Of a stretch of 64,000 nt of DNA, positions 9,663 to 17,164 are shown piece by piece (positions within the stretch are counted from its first letter, which is position 1; every line of letters starts with the position of its first letter). The notes beneath the pieces are model-generated. The model saw only the letters and a list, made by a program, of their open reading frames with translations. It searched no databases and was not told the DNA's origin. The translations under genes were made by a program, and so were the position numbers. Source of the stretch: Cyclobacterium lianum (GTDB lineage: Bacteria; Bacteroidota; Bacteroidia; Cytophagales; Cyclobacteriaceae); assembly GCF_900143075.1 (NCBI RefSeq), contig NZ_FRCY01000005.1, forward strand, positions 1 through 64,000. The letters are read 5' to 3'.

Positions 9663-9989
9663 ATGAAAAAATGGAATCCTAAAGGCTATGGCTTTAACAC
9701 TGACTTTTACAGGAAAAAAGATTGGCTGAAACTCAGAAAGCAGTATATTGAAGCCAATCCAGTTTGTGAACTTTGTGATCAATGGGAAATTGTAAGTGAA
9801 GGGGCTGTTGTGGATCACATTATACCACGCAGATTAGCACCACATTTGGAATTAGAGCCTACCAACCTGCAAACCTTGTGTGGTAAGTGCCATAGGCAAA
9901 AGACAGGCTTAGAACGGACAATTGACAGCTCAGAACGGTACTTGGATGAAATGAGGGATGGGAGGCTTAGGTTTGTTTGTGTTAAATGA
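9663..9989 (+). CDS. HNH endonuclease
   Basis: This 108-residue single-domain nuclease shows the complete beta-beta-alpha metal fold: CELC near residues 35-38, DHIIPRR near 52-58 with the general-base His, and NLQTLCGKCHRQKTG near 68-82. The four Cys form a structural zinc site and the last His belongs to the active site. HNH proteins of this size usually sit next to the terminase and help DNA packaging. Here it is isolated among leftward cargo genes and faces the opposite way, so it may be a displaced packaging gene or a free-standing nuclease. The leader is strongly A-rich. Confidence 0.85.
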   Translation: MKKWNPKGYGFNTDFYRKKDWLKLRKQYIEANPVCELCDQWEIVSEGAVVDHIIPRRLAPHLELEPTNLQTLCGKCHRQKTGLERTIDSSERYLDEMRDGRLRFVCVK

Positions 9990-10010
9990 AACATATTTTA
10001 GTATTTTATT

Positions 10011-10706
10011 TCATATATTAAAAACCTTTTCACTGTCACTTACAGGGCCGTTGTCTGACATTATAGTTTCATCGTCATTAATTCTAATAATTATAGGTTG
10101 ATAATATTTTGCACCTTCAAGATCAAAAAATTCAATTCTTAATTTATTTCTATAAAAATAATAACTCAAAAATACTGATTCTGACGGATCATATTTATCC
10201 CCTATAAGTTTTGCTTCTTGATTAATTTCAACTTCAAAATAGGGAAACGAAACACTATTATTTTCATAAATGATATCATAAACATATTCCTTTAAATCAA
10301 AATCCTTTTCAAAGTCGAAAACCACTCTATAGGCACTACTATTTTTAACATATAAGATAAGTTTAAATTTAGCAGTTGAAGTACCATCAGGATTTTCCTT
10401 AAAATCAAAAATCTCCACATTGGCTTCAAATTTTGGCTTTATATCTTCTTTAAATTTAACGATTTCAATTTCACTTAATCTTTGTTGCTTTTTAAAGGTT
10501 TTAATTAAATATATAGCTGTAATAGCTGTAACCCAAACCATAAACCAATCTGATACAGTACCCCATATTTCAACATTGAAAGGAAATACCCAAATATTAG
10601 AATAACTTTTAAAAATAAAAGAAATAAGTAGGAATAGAATTAGTGGAATTCCAACTAATGAAAACATCAATACATTACGTTTAAAAAAAGATATAATTTT
10701 ACTCAT
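10011..10706 (-). CDS. Membrane protein with two N-terminal helices (pairs with 10710-12338)
   Basis: The 231-residue protein has membrane helices at about 12-32 (VLMFSLVGIPLILFLLISFIF) and 51-68 (VSDWFMVWVTAITAIYLI). A short basic or amphipathic linker (KTFKKQQRLSEIEIVKFKEDI) and a beta-rich domain of about 130 residues follow. Its ATG lies 3 bp downstream of the stop of the beta-helix gene, so the two are surely co-translated and probably act together. Family not recognised. The arrangement fits a membrane-anchored sensor or effector subunit, which is an inference from gene order. Confidence 0.55.
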   Translation of the reverse strand: MSKIISFFKRNVLMFSLVGIPLILFLLISFIFKSYSNIWVFPFNVEIWGTVSDWFMVWVTAITAIYLIKTFKKQQRLSEIEIVKFKEDIKPKFEANVEIFDFKENPDGTSTAKFKLILYVKNSSAYRVVFDFEKDFDLKEYVYDIIYENNSVSFPYFEVEINQEAKLIGDKYDPSESVFLSYYFYRNKLRIEFFDLEGAKYYQPIIIRINDDETIMSDNGPVSDSEKVFNI

Positions 10707-10709
10707 AAC

Positions 10710-12338
10710 TTATCGATTAAATTTTCTGAATGCTGCAATCATTTGGTATAGGAGTAAACCAATTATAATATTATAGAAAACATCAATAAAATAAATTAAA
10801 TTAGGAAAACAAAATTCATCATTATTTACTAAAAAACTAACAGGTGAAAGCAAATTAGGTAATATTTTTGAAACATCCATAAATTGAAAATCATTTTGGG
10901 AATATAAAAGATAAGACGTAATTAAATATAAATAAAAAGAAAAAGTTATTAGGATTAATTTAAAAGCTTGAAACCAATCAGTTGTATGATTGTTGGTAAA
11001 TTTGTTGAATTCCAAAATAAATTTCTCACCACCATCAATATCTTCATTTTGACGTAATATTTCATTAAATTCAAAAGCTTTATACTTTTGATATAAATGT
11101 AGATTAGATTGATTTTGTGTATGATTTTTCAGAAAGCGAAAAAAATTGATGTTATTCGTCTTTATAATTTGTTTATTTATATCAATAATTTCACTAGAAA
11201 TTCTTTTCTCTTCAATATATTTAAAATCTATAAGTGACATTCCAACAAAATCTGATCTTGAAATATAAATATTATTAAATTTATGTAAAATAGATGGCTT
11301 AAAAGTAACAAAATCTAAATTAGAATTGTTAAAATATAAACTGGAATTATTATCGACGTCAATATTTTGAAATGTAAAAGAATCAAAACATTCAAAATTT
11401 TCAAAAATTAGGTCTTTTAATTTAATATTTTCAAATAAATTTTTTAAATTCCTTTTACCAACAATCATAAATTTTTCAATGAACAAATCATCTACAGAAG
11501 TTCCAAATTTAAAAGACACTGAACTATCTGTGTTTAAAGTGAATTCCTTTATTTCAACTTTTTTACCAAAGAAACCAAAATCAATATTTTTATTTTGAAC
11601 ATTACTTAATTCAACAGAATCAAAATTATAAGTTTCGTCTTCACACATAAAAAATATGTTTAGCCTTTCACTTGATCGAAACTCACTTATTTTTAATTTT
11701 TTTGTGTCTGGAATATAAATATTGTCAAATTCTTTAGTTGATAATATTTTACAGTCATATATTTCATATTTATAACACTTAGTTTGATTGAATTTTATAT
11801 TACTAAATTCCAAATGACTAATCTTAATTGAATTTAATTCAATTAAGTCGATATTTAAATCAATAGCATATTTCTTTTCCTTTTGAAAACTTATTATTTT
11901 TAAATTTTTAGGTTTTACGTTAACAATACTGGCTGAGTTGACAAAAGAAAAAATCATTGTTAAATCCTTTACAGTTATATCCTGATCTAAAACTATATCC
12001 TTTCGAAAAGCAATATTCTGCTTTTCTTGGAACCCGTATGAGATACTTAGTTTGGTTTTTGGTTCATTTACTTTTATATACCCGTTTAAATTAGTAATTG
12101 AAATTATGTTATTGTTTCCTTCAAATATCACTAAACTTATAAAGTGACAATTAAAAAATAAAATATGACCTCCTTTAAAGCTAAAAATTATTTCGCCATC
12201 AAAAGATACATTTTTGAAAAACATCTCCCCCTTCAGTTCGTATATATCACTTGATATTTCATTAATTGTTACACCACTATTTCCTATATATTTATATCTT
12301 CCTCTTTCTTCCGTAAAATCATCCTTTTTTAAGATCAT
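10710..12338 (-). CDS. Beta-helix repeat protein with C-terminal membrane domain
   Basis: The 542-residue protein opens with about 370 residues of short repeated strands such as LKDLIFENFECFDSFTFQNI, each rich in Phe, Ile, Asn and Asp, like a pentapeptide or right-handed beta-helix solenoid. A helical linker follows (LHLYQKYKAFEFNEILRQ), then WFQAFKLILITFSFYLYLI and a last helix IDVFYNIIIGLLLYQMIAAF. A hydrophobic hairpin with a loop between two helices resembles the pore domain of two-helix channels, but no TVGYG filter is present. Proteins with a solenoid joined to such a membrane domain are known from bacterial genomes, where the role is usually unknown. It is followed after 3 bp by a second membrane protein gene. 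Confidence 0.6.
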   Translation of the reverse strand: MILKKDDFTEERGRYKYIGNSGVTINEISSDIYELKGEMFFKNVSFDGEIIFSFKGGHILFFNCHFISLVIFEGNNNIISITNLNGYIKVNEPKTKLSISYGFQEKQNIAFRKDIVLDQDITVKDLTMIFSFVNSASIVNVKPKNLKIISFQKEKKYAIDLNIDLIELNSIKISHLEFSNIKFNQTKCYKYEIYDCKILSTKEFDNIYIPDTKKLKISEFRSSERLNIFFMCEDETYNFDSVELSNVQNKNIDFGFFGKKVEIKEFTLNTDSSVSFKFGTSVDDLFIEKFMIVGKRNLKNLFENIKLKDLIFENFECFDSFTFQNIDVDNNSSLYFNNSNLDFVTFKPSILHKFNNIYISRSDFVGMSLIDFKYIEEKRISSEIIDINKQIIKTNNINFFRFLKNHTQNQSNLHLYQKYKAFEFNEILRQNEDIDGGEKFILEFNKFTNNHTTDWFQAFKLILITFSFYLYLITSYLLYSQNDFQFMDVSKILPNLLSPVSFLVNNDEFCFPNLIYFIDVFYNIIIGLLLYQMIAAFRKFNR

Positions 12339-12415
12339 CTGTTATAATTTAAACCTAAACATTTTACTCATTTCTTTTTGATAATTACTTTTGCTTATGT
12401 TAAAAATCTGAAAAG

Positions 12416-13348
12416 TTATGATTCTTTATAATCAATAACCTTAATTTTTAAAATCCCTTGTTCGTTCCTATACAAAGAGGCAGTTTCAATTTTAATATCC
12501 TTGTTAAATAAATGCAATTGTTCTTTTTCTATATGTTTTGATAAATTACATTCACTATAAATGAAATCCCAAGAAAACCATACTTTCTTTTCATTGTATG
12601 GTATTTCCATAAATAGGTGTAAAAATGGATTATTTTGATTTTGTTCCTTATTTTTAATGCTCATTCTTAATTTAGCAATTTTGTTATCCCACATTTCAAA
12701 TTCTGCATAGTGTAATAAATGAACAATACATATATAAATATCATTAATATTTTTGTTTACTAGCTTATGGCCATTATAACCTAAGTTTAATTTTGAATTT
12801 AATTCAGAAATAGCTGACTTTAAAGATTTAAATACCTCAATTGAATTGATAGCAGGATTTGCTACAAAAGAATTAACGGTAAAATTTATTATTTTTTTTA
12901 ATAAAAAAAAGTCTTCCAATTTTTCTAGCTTGCTAGGAAAATAAGCTCGAAAATTTTTATCATTCGAGTAGCTTTTTTTCAATAGGTTTAATGCCTGTGC
13001 TCTGCTTATACCTATGCTTTTTTTAAAATCCTTTTCTTTAAATTCAATAATTCCTGGCAAAAGTATTTTATTAAAAGTATTATAAGTTATAGAATCATAA
13101 AGAATATTATCTTTATGATAAAAAACATTATATTTTACATATTGTCGTTCTATATATTGGAAACTAACCCCTTTATTTCTACCTTCTGGATGGGCAATGA
13201 AATTTGCAATTTCAAAAATTATGCTACCTTTATTATGATCACGAAGTTCTAAAAATAGTAACTTTATATCACTTGGTTCAAAAGTAGATTTTTCTAACTT
13301 TTCTAAAAGTTCTTTAAAAAGTAATTGTTTTTGAGGGTTCATTTTCAT
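12416..13348 (-). CDS. Integrase-adjacent protein of unknown function
   Basis: The 310-residue soluble protein is helical in most of its length, with no signal or membrane segment. Notable stretches are NFIAHPEGRNKGVSFQYIERQ near residue 47 and KSIGISRAQALNLLKKSY near 115, which could be a small helix-turn-helix. It lies between the integrase and the membrane pair on the same strand, separated by gaps of 48 and 77 bp. Its codon use is as AT-rich as the other cargo genes. Position next to the integrase would suit a regulator or an accessory cargo gene, but I cannot assign a family. Confidence 0.5.
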   Translation of the reverse strand: MKMNPQKQLLFKELLEKLEKSTFEPSDIKLLFLELRDHNKGSIIFEIANFIAHPEGRNKGVSFQYIERQYVKYNVFYHKDNILYDSITYNTFNKILLPGIIEFKEKDFKKSIGISRAQALNLLKKSYSNDKNFRAYFPSKLEKLEDFFLLKKIINFTVNSFVANPAINSIEVFKSLKSAISELNSKLNLGYNGHKLVNKNINDIYICIVHLLHYAEFEMWDNKIAKLRMSIKNKEQNQNNPFLHLFMEIPYNEKKVWFSWDFIYSECNLSKHIEKEQLHLFNKDIKIETASLYRNEQGILKIKVIDYKES

Positions 13349-13396
13349 TCTAAAATTAAATCGTTTTCTTATAAATTGCTTTTGGTTATTTTATTT

Positions 13397-14659
13397 TTAA
13401 ACCTTAAACAATTCATTCATTTTATTCATTTCCTGTTGTTTAATGCTATCAGCGATATTAACATATTCACTAAGCTGTTTTAATGTCGTATGGCCTGTTA
13501 TGCTTTGAATTACGTGTAAAGGAATGCCTTTAATGATGGCATTGGTAATAAAGGTTCTTCTAAAGGTATGAGAAGCCACCAAATCATATTTGTGTTTTTG
13601 ACAGGTTTTCTTTACACGATTTTCAAAGTAAATGTATTCAGCTTTAGATTCTATTCCTGCTAATTTAACTAAATCTTTCAAATGATCATTATACCTTTGA
13701 TTTGTAATTTTAAGTGGTGATAAATCATAATCATACTTTTCAAGGATATTTTTTAAGGCTGGATGAAGGGGAATGTTGATATTTTGATTGGTTTTTTCAG
13801 CTGTTATTGCCAACTGACCATTGAAAATATTGGACTGATTGATTTTAATGGCATCCGAATACCTTAAACCTGTAAAAAGCTGGATTAAGGCCAAATCCTT
13901 AACCCTTTTAATGGAATCCCTTGTGGGTTGGTATTCAATCAATTTCCTTATTTCTGATTCAATGAACACCATTTGTTTTTGGGTGAATGCTTTGGGGTAA
14001 TTCAGGGATTTAAAACTATCATCAATCACTCCGGTTTTGGAATAAAAATGAAGCACCTGTTTTAAGAATTTAAAAGTTTTGTGAATTGTTGCTGGTTGTT
14101 GTCCGGTTCTCAGATACTTATTAGGGTGGTTAGGTTGTGGTGTTTGTAAGTATGTGGAAAAAGCATTAACCCATTTTTGATTGATTTGACTAGGGTAGAA
14201 TTTCTTACCATTTGAAAAATCTTCCAATCTGGTAACAAGATTGTTTAGTTTATCCCTTAACCTTTTTGTTGCATCAGTCCTAATGGAAATGTAATCCTTA
14301 GCAAGGGTAATAAGGTCTTTGATTCCCTCATTTTTTTTGTCCCTGTAAGACTTAAATGAATCAGAGGTAATTGGTACCCCTTGAAGCCTTAAGTCGTTCA
14401 CAAGGTCTAAAACAGCACCTTGTTCACTTGCTAAAAGTTGGGAGTATTCATTGTAATTTGGATGGGACTTTCTGATTTTACCATTATTCCAATAACGCTT
14501 TTCAATCCTGATTGGAGTCTTTACAAAAATCTGATTTCGGTCAAATTCAGTCACAAAATTTAAATAAATGTTGATTGTTCCAATCTTACTTTTTGGATTT
14601 ACATTTTTTAAAACTGCTTGTATGTTCATTTTAGGAGGTTTTTTTGATTTCCTAAACAT
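13397..14659 (-). CDS. Tyrosine recombinase (phage integrase)
   Basis: This is a full-length 420-residue integrase of the Bacteroidota type. The N-terminal arm-binding domain (about 12-100) and SAM-like core-binding domain (about 112-210) precede the catalytic domain. The catalytic residues are all visible: Arg266 in TGLRYSDA, a Lys in the AEKTNQ strand (about 289), His364 and Arg367 in SHTFRRTF, His390 in TGHTT, and the nucleophile Tyr399 in LSEYVN. It starts about 100 bp from the tmRNA 3' fragment, the classic position for an integrase next to its attachment site. It should catalyse insertion into ssrA. The A/T-rich leader shows no clear operator. Confidence 0.95.
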   Translation of the reverse strand: MFRKSKKPPKMNIQAVLKNVNPKSKIGTINIYLNFVTEFDRNQIFVKTPIRIEKRYWNNGKIRKSHPNYNEYSQLLASEQGAVLDLVNDLRLQGVPITSDSFKSYRDKKNEGIKDLITLAKDYISIRTDATKRLRDKLNNLVTRLEDFSNGKKFYPSQINQKWVNAFSTYLQTPQPNHPNKYLRTGQQPATIHKTFKFLKQVLHFYSKTGVIDDSFKSLNYPKAFTQKQMVFIESEIRKLIEYQPTRDSIKRVKDLALIQLFTGLRYSDAIKINQSNIFNGQLAITAEKTNQNINIPLHPALKNILEKYDYDLSPLKITNQRYNDHLKDLVKLAGIESKAEYIYFENRVKKTCQKHKYDLVASHTFRRTFITNAIIKGIPLHVIQSITGHTTLKQLSEYVNIADSIKQQEMNKMNELFKV

Positions 14660-14761
14660 AGAAAAATTCAGTCACAATTCAGTCACAGAAGTGTTCAAAA
14701 ACGGGTGATTTTCGATCTACTAAAAAATTAATATAGCCTTTAAACGCTGTATAGGGCCTAT

Positions 14762-14794
14762 CTGGACGCGGGTTCGAATCCCGCCAGCTCCACT
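14762..14794 (+). other. ssrA: attR: 3' end of tmRNA gene (ssrA fragment)
   Basis: Positions 14768-14784 form a perfect T-arm (GCGGG, loop TTCGAAT, CCCGC). The acceptor strand CAGCTCC follows at 14785-14791 with discriminator A. TGGACGCGGGTTCGAATCC and CAGCTCCA are the conserved 3' end of tmRNA, whose 5' end GGGGCTG would pair with CAGCTCC. The 5' part of tmRNA is absent here: the integrase gene begins 100 bp upstream. The fragment is followed at once by the tmRNA terminator, so this is the original chromosomal 3' end, left behind when the phage-borne copy rebuilt the gene at the other junction. Confidence 0.8.
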
Positions 14795-14795
14795 T

Positions 14796-14850
14796 AAAAA
14801 TCCCTCGCTCGCCCAAAACTCACAAAGTTTTGGGCGAGCGAGGGATTTTT
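14796..14850. terminator. Very strong terminator with 25-bp perfect stem (tmRNA terminator)
   Basis: Positions 14796-14820 pair perfectly with 14826-14850 around the 5-nt loop CACAA. The stem is GC-rich in the centre (TCCCTCGCTCGCCC) and ends in A5 on one side and T5 on the other, so it works in both directions. It directly follows the tmRNA 3' fragment and insulates the chromosome from the prophage. Confidence 0.9.
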
Positions 14851-14895
14851 GTTTGGGAGGTTTGAATTGGGCAATCTGGCTTGACCTGAGGGAAT

Positions 14896-14915
14896 TTGGA
14901 CGCAGGTTCAAAATC
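14896..14915 (+). repeat. Decayed second copy of the attachment core
   Basis: TTGGACGCAGGTTCAAAATC closely matches TGGACGCGGGTTCGAATC of the tmRNA T-arm 133 nt upstream, with G-to-A changes and one inserted A. The 3' half of the arm is not kept. It lies outside the prophage, beyond the terminator. Together with the promoter-poor, gene-free stretch 14851-15028 around it, this may be the trace of an earlier integration at the same site, but chance cannot be excluded. Confidence 0.35.
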
Positions 14916-15028
14916 AATTTGGTGGCGTATTGTAGAAAGTATAAAGGTTAATTAATTTTTTCCACCATTTTTCATTTGGAATCTTTTCACTGTATTTTAG
15001 GGTTATAAATTTAAAATTTTAATAAGAT

Positions 15029-15247
15029 ATGAACAACAGATTTATTATCTATACCGAGACAAAAGAACAGGAAAATGCCCTGAAGGCTTTTGCCAAAGCA
15101 CTTAAAATGAAATTTGAGGTAACTAAAGAAAAACCAATTGATCCTGAGTTTTTAGCTAATATTGAAGAAAGCAGGGAACAGTACAAAAAGGGGGAGTTTA
15201 TTAGCCTTGAGAAAAAAGATATAAAAGGTTATCTGGGCCTGGAATGA
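15029..15247 (+). CDS. Antitoxin of a RelE/YoeB-type module (DUF2683-like)
   Basis: The 72-residue acidic protein begins MNNRFIIYTETKEQENALKAF, as in small Bacteroidota antitoxins of the DUF2683 type. A central helix (PEFLANIEESREQYKKGEFISL) and a C-terminal tail that would wrap the toxin (EKKDIKGYLGLE) follow. The stop overlaps the toxin start in an ATGA quartet at 15244-15247, the usual coupling in toxin-antitoxin operons. Because the toxin gene was cut by an insertion sequence, this is now probably an orphan antitoxin. No operator palindrome is obvious upstream. Confidence 0.7.
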   Translation: MNNRFIIYTETKEQENALKAFAKALKMKFEVTKEKPIDPEFLANIEESREQYKKGEFISLEKKDIKGYLGLE

Positions 15248-15384
15248 CATACCGCTTAGACTTTACGAGGCTGGCTCAGAAACATATTGCCTTTCTCAAG
15301 AAAGCAGGCAACAAATCCCTTTTAAACAAAATTGCTATTCATTTAGAAGAATTGAATAAGGCGTTTGTTAAATGGCACGAATAA
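15244..15384 (+). pseudogene. RelE/YoeB-family toxin, truncated by IS1595 element
   Basis: The frame begins at the ATG that overlaps the antitoxin stop. It encodes MTYRLDFTRLAQKHIAFLKK and continues to HLEELNK, matching the first helix-strand part of RelE/YoeB toxins, which usually run about 85-90 residues. After LNK the frame enters the left end of the insertion sequence (AFVKWHE, then TAA), giving only 46 residues. The core sheet and catalytic C-terminus are missing, so no ribonuclease activity is expected. I do not see the rest of the toxin right of the element, so the 3' part was deleted or has decayed. Confidence 0.7.
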
Positions 15385-16314
15385 GGCTATCTTGCCATTA
15401 AACGCTGATTTTATGGAAAAGAAGTATAAGATTCTGTCTATATTCGAATTTAAAGACCGATTTCCCGATGATAGAGCATGTTATAAATATTTGGCAGATA
15501 TGAAGTGGAATGATGGATATCTTTGTAAGAAATGCGGACACTCCCATTATTGCAAGGGAATTAATGAGTTTGACAGACAGTGTACCAAATGTGGCCGTCT
15601 AGAATCACCAAAGGCTGGCACCCTTTTCCACAACTGCAAATTCCCTCTTCTCAAGGCATTCTATATCGTCTACTATGTTTCTACTGACAAAAATGGCGTC
15701 AGTAGCGGGGAATTAAGTCGTAGACTTGAGCTCAGGCAAAAGACTTGCTGGCTTTTTAAGCGGAAAGTGATGAAGGCAATGGAAAGTAGCCAGAACTTCC
15801 CGATGATGGGGAAAGTAGAAGTGGACGAAACCTATGTGGGTGGCCAGGATGACAAAGCACTTGGAAGAAACGAGGGGAATAAGAAAATCATGGTAGTCGG
15901 CATAGAAAGGGGTTTAGGTGGTGTTTCCCGTTGGTACGGAAGAGTGATAGAAACCGCTTCCAAGGTCAATCTGGGAGGATTTATGAGAGATCACATCGAT
16001 AAGGAAGCGAAGGTAAAAACGGACGGTTGGAGTGGATATAAGGGCATGGAGGCCGATTTCCCGAAACTAGTTCGTGAAAAATCCGGAAAAAAGGGAGAAA
16101 ACTTCAAGCAGATGCATCGGGTGATAATGATGTTTAAAGCCTGGCTGAGAGGAACCCATCATTCCGTGAGGGACCTTCAAGCCTACATTAACGAGTATAC
16201 CTACAGGTACAATCGCCATAAAATGAAAGAAGGGATTTTTGAAAATCTAATGCAAAGGATGGTGGCGAAGCCACCGTATCCGTACAAAGCATTTATTTGA
16301 TAAGTGCCTTATTC
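15379..16314 (+). mobile_element. IS1595-family insertion sequence (ISXO2-like)
   Basis: The element is about 936 bp and encodes one transposase. GAATAAGGC at 15379 and its inverted copy GCCTTATTC at 16306-16314 bracket the gene and are the likely inner part of the terminal repeats. The left end may extend to about 15361, where GCGTTT...AATGGCA and TGCCATTAAACGC form a hairpin. No convincing 8-bp target duplication was found, although TTAAATG occurs at 15368 and again near 16325. It inserted into a toxin-antitoxin module. Confidence 0.65.
15413..16300 (+). CDS. IS1595-family transposase
   Basis: The 295-residue DDE transposase belongs to the ISXO2-like group. The N-terminal zinc ribbon uses CKKCGHSHYC and QCTKCG (about 43-75). 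The catalytic domain shows VDETYVGG (first Asp, about 140) and KTDGWSGY (second Asp, about 203), with the last catalytic residue in the C-terminal part near HHSVRDLQAYINEY. The frame is intact to TGA at 16300, so the enzyme may be active. ATG at 15413 (MEKKYKILS) is preferred over an upstream TTG, because the residues before it are non-conserved inverted-repeat sequence. Confidence 0.85.
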   Translation: MEKKYKILSIFEFKDRFPDDRACYKYLADMKWNDGYLCKKCGHSHYCKGINEFDRQCTKCGRLESPKAGTLFHNCKFPLLKAFYIVYYVSTDKNGVSSGELSRRLELRQKTCWLFKRKVMKAMESSQNFPMMGKVEVDETYVGGQDDKALGRNEGNKKIMVVGIERGLGGVSRWYGRVIETASKVNLGGFMRDHIDKEAKVKTDGWSGYKGMEADFPKLVREKSGKKGENFKQMHRVIMMFKAWLRGTHHSVRDLQAYINEYTYRYNRHKMKEGIFENLMQRMVAKPPYPYKAFI

Positions 16315-16454
16315 AAAAAAATTATTAAATGAAGTCCCAAAAAGTAACTTGTAATGACCCGGCAATTTAGAAACCTTTTAAGCCACAATTGATAATTAAA
16401 GATACGGGGTTGGAATAAAAAATCCATTCATTTAAGCATTTTTTATAATAAAAA

Positions 16455-16512
16455 GCCGCTCCGCGGAATTTGCAATTTCGTGGTCCATATGATGGGGATT
16501 TGTAATCCCCGG
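16455..16512 (+). repeat. Paired REP-like palindromes, copy 1
   Basis: Two imperfect palindromes, CGGAATTTGCAATTTCG (16464-16480) and GGGGATTTGTAATCCCC (16494-16510), start exactly 30 nt apart and follow GCTCCGC. The same arrangement and spacing recur at 25818-25870. Such pairs resemble REP elements moved by Y1 transposases, but none is seen in the window. The repeat occupies part of the gene-free stretch 16315-16597, in which I see nothing else. Confidence 0.6.
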
Positions 16513-16597
16513 ACAAATGATGCATTGTTTAAAAAAACAAAAAAATAATTTATTTATGATAAAACTTTCAAATATTCATTAATTTTACTGCAGTATT

Positions 16598-17029
16598 ATG
16601 AGCTATAATCGCCAAAACGTTGAAAAATCGCTCACTTCAGGAATTCCTGGAGTGATTGGTAACTTTCTGTTGGTATCTGGCTTAGTTTTACTAGGATTTT
16701 TTAATGCGGTTTTAGCCAATCAGGAAACACCTGATCGACTAGAAAACGGCAAAAATTGGGTACATTCGGTAGACTTTTCCGGTGATTCCCACCCCCCCTT
16801 TCCTTTTGCTCCAGGTCCGGAGTCAGATCCGGAAAATCCTGATGAACCGGAGAAAAACATATCATCTGATGATGACTCCTCCAGATGGGCTTTAGAATCG
16901 ACCCTGCCGGAATTCCGTACCGAAACCCTGACGAAGGAAACACTTTTACATTGCGCCGCTTCCTTTCATCACCGAAGGATGCGCCACCTTTACCTGCTCC
17001 ACCACTCCTGGAAGCATCACTTGTCCTGA
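16598..17029 (+). CDS. Small membrane-anchored protein upstream of RND operon
   Basis: The 143-residue protein has a single hydrophobic helix near residues 18-42 (VIGNFLLVSGLVLLGFFNAVLA). An acidic, Pro-rich region follows (DSHPPFPFAPGPESDPENPDEPEKN), and the tail is rich in His and Arg. The composition is unusual, and the second half may not be under strong selection. It lies 135 bp upstream of the efflux adaptor on the same strand, with an imperfect hairpin between them (17050-17073), and could be the first gene of that transcript. No family is recognised; whether it is a real gene is likely but not certain. Confidence 0.45.
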   Translation: MSYNRQNVEKSLTSGIPGVIGNFLLVSGLVLLGFFNAVLANQETPDRLENGKNWVHSVDFSGDSHPPFPFAPGPESDPENPDEPEKNISSDDDSSRWALESTLPEFRTETLTKETLLHCAASFHHRRMRHLYLLHHSWKHHLS

Positions 17030-17049
17030 TTAAGAAATTCCTGACACCG

Positions 17050-17073
17050 TCCTACTGATTCGCATCAGCAGGA
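17050..17073 (+). promoter_or_regulatory. Hairpin before the efflux operon
   Basis: CTGAT (17055-17059) and ATCAG (17064-17068) enclose a 4-nt loop, extended by TCCT and AGGA arms with one unpaired base on each side. It lies in the leader between the small membrane gene and the adaptor gene. The T-rich stretch after it (CTCTTTGTCCTTTTG) is not a clean T-run, so it could attenuate or protect the transcript rather than end it. Confidence 0.3.
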
Positions 17074-17164
17074 TAACTCTTTGTCCTTTTGTCACAAAAA
17101 GCCTCCTATTTAATTAGGTTTTCTTTTGCTGACAGGAATTGTCAAAATCAATCAGAACACTATC

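Larger units (their letters stand above)
347..14792. mobile_element. Defective prophage, right portion, integrated in ssrA (tmRNA)
   Basis: Rightward tail genes (tape measure, tail protein, BppU-like, spike), a cargo block of mainly leftward genes, and a leftward tyrosine integrase end at a tmRNA 3' fragment. The segment is clearly more AT-rich than the host genes to its right. No capsid, portal, terminase, lysis or replication gene is visible; these could be left of the window. The IS inside the tape-measure gene argues that the element is no longer fully functional. The left limit given is only the visible limit, because the insertion sequence occupies the window edge. Confidence 0.75.

Noticed and set aside
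14762-14794. Interpretation of the att fragment as an ordinary tRNA end
   Set aside because: The conserved order TGGACGCGGG, T-arm and CAGCTCCA fits tmRNA better; no tRNA anticodon part is present.
14720-14917. A leftward 65-codon frame across the tmRNA fragment and terminator
   Set aside because: It covers structural RNA and a perfect hairpin, so coding is unlikely.
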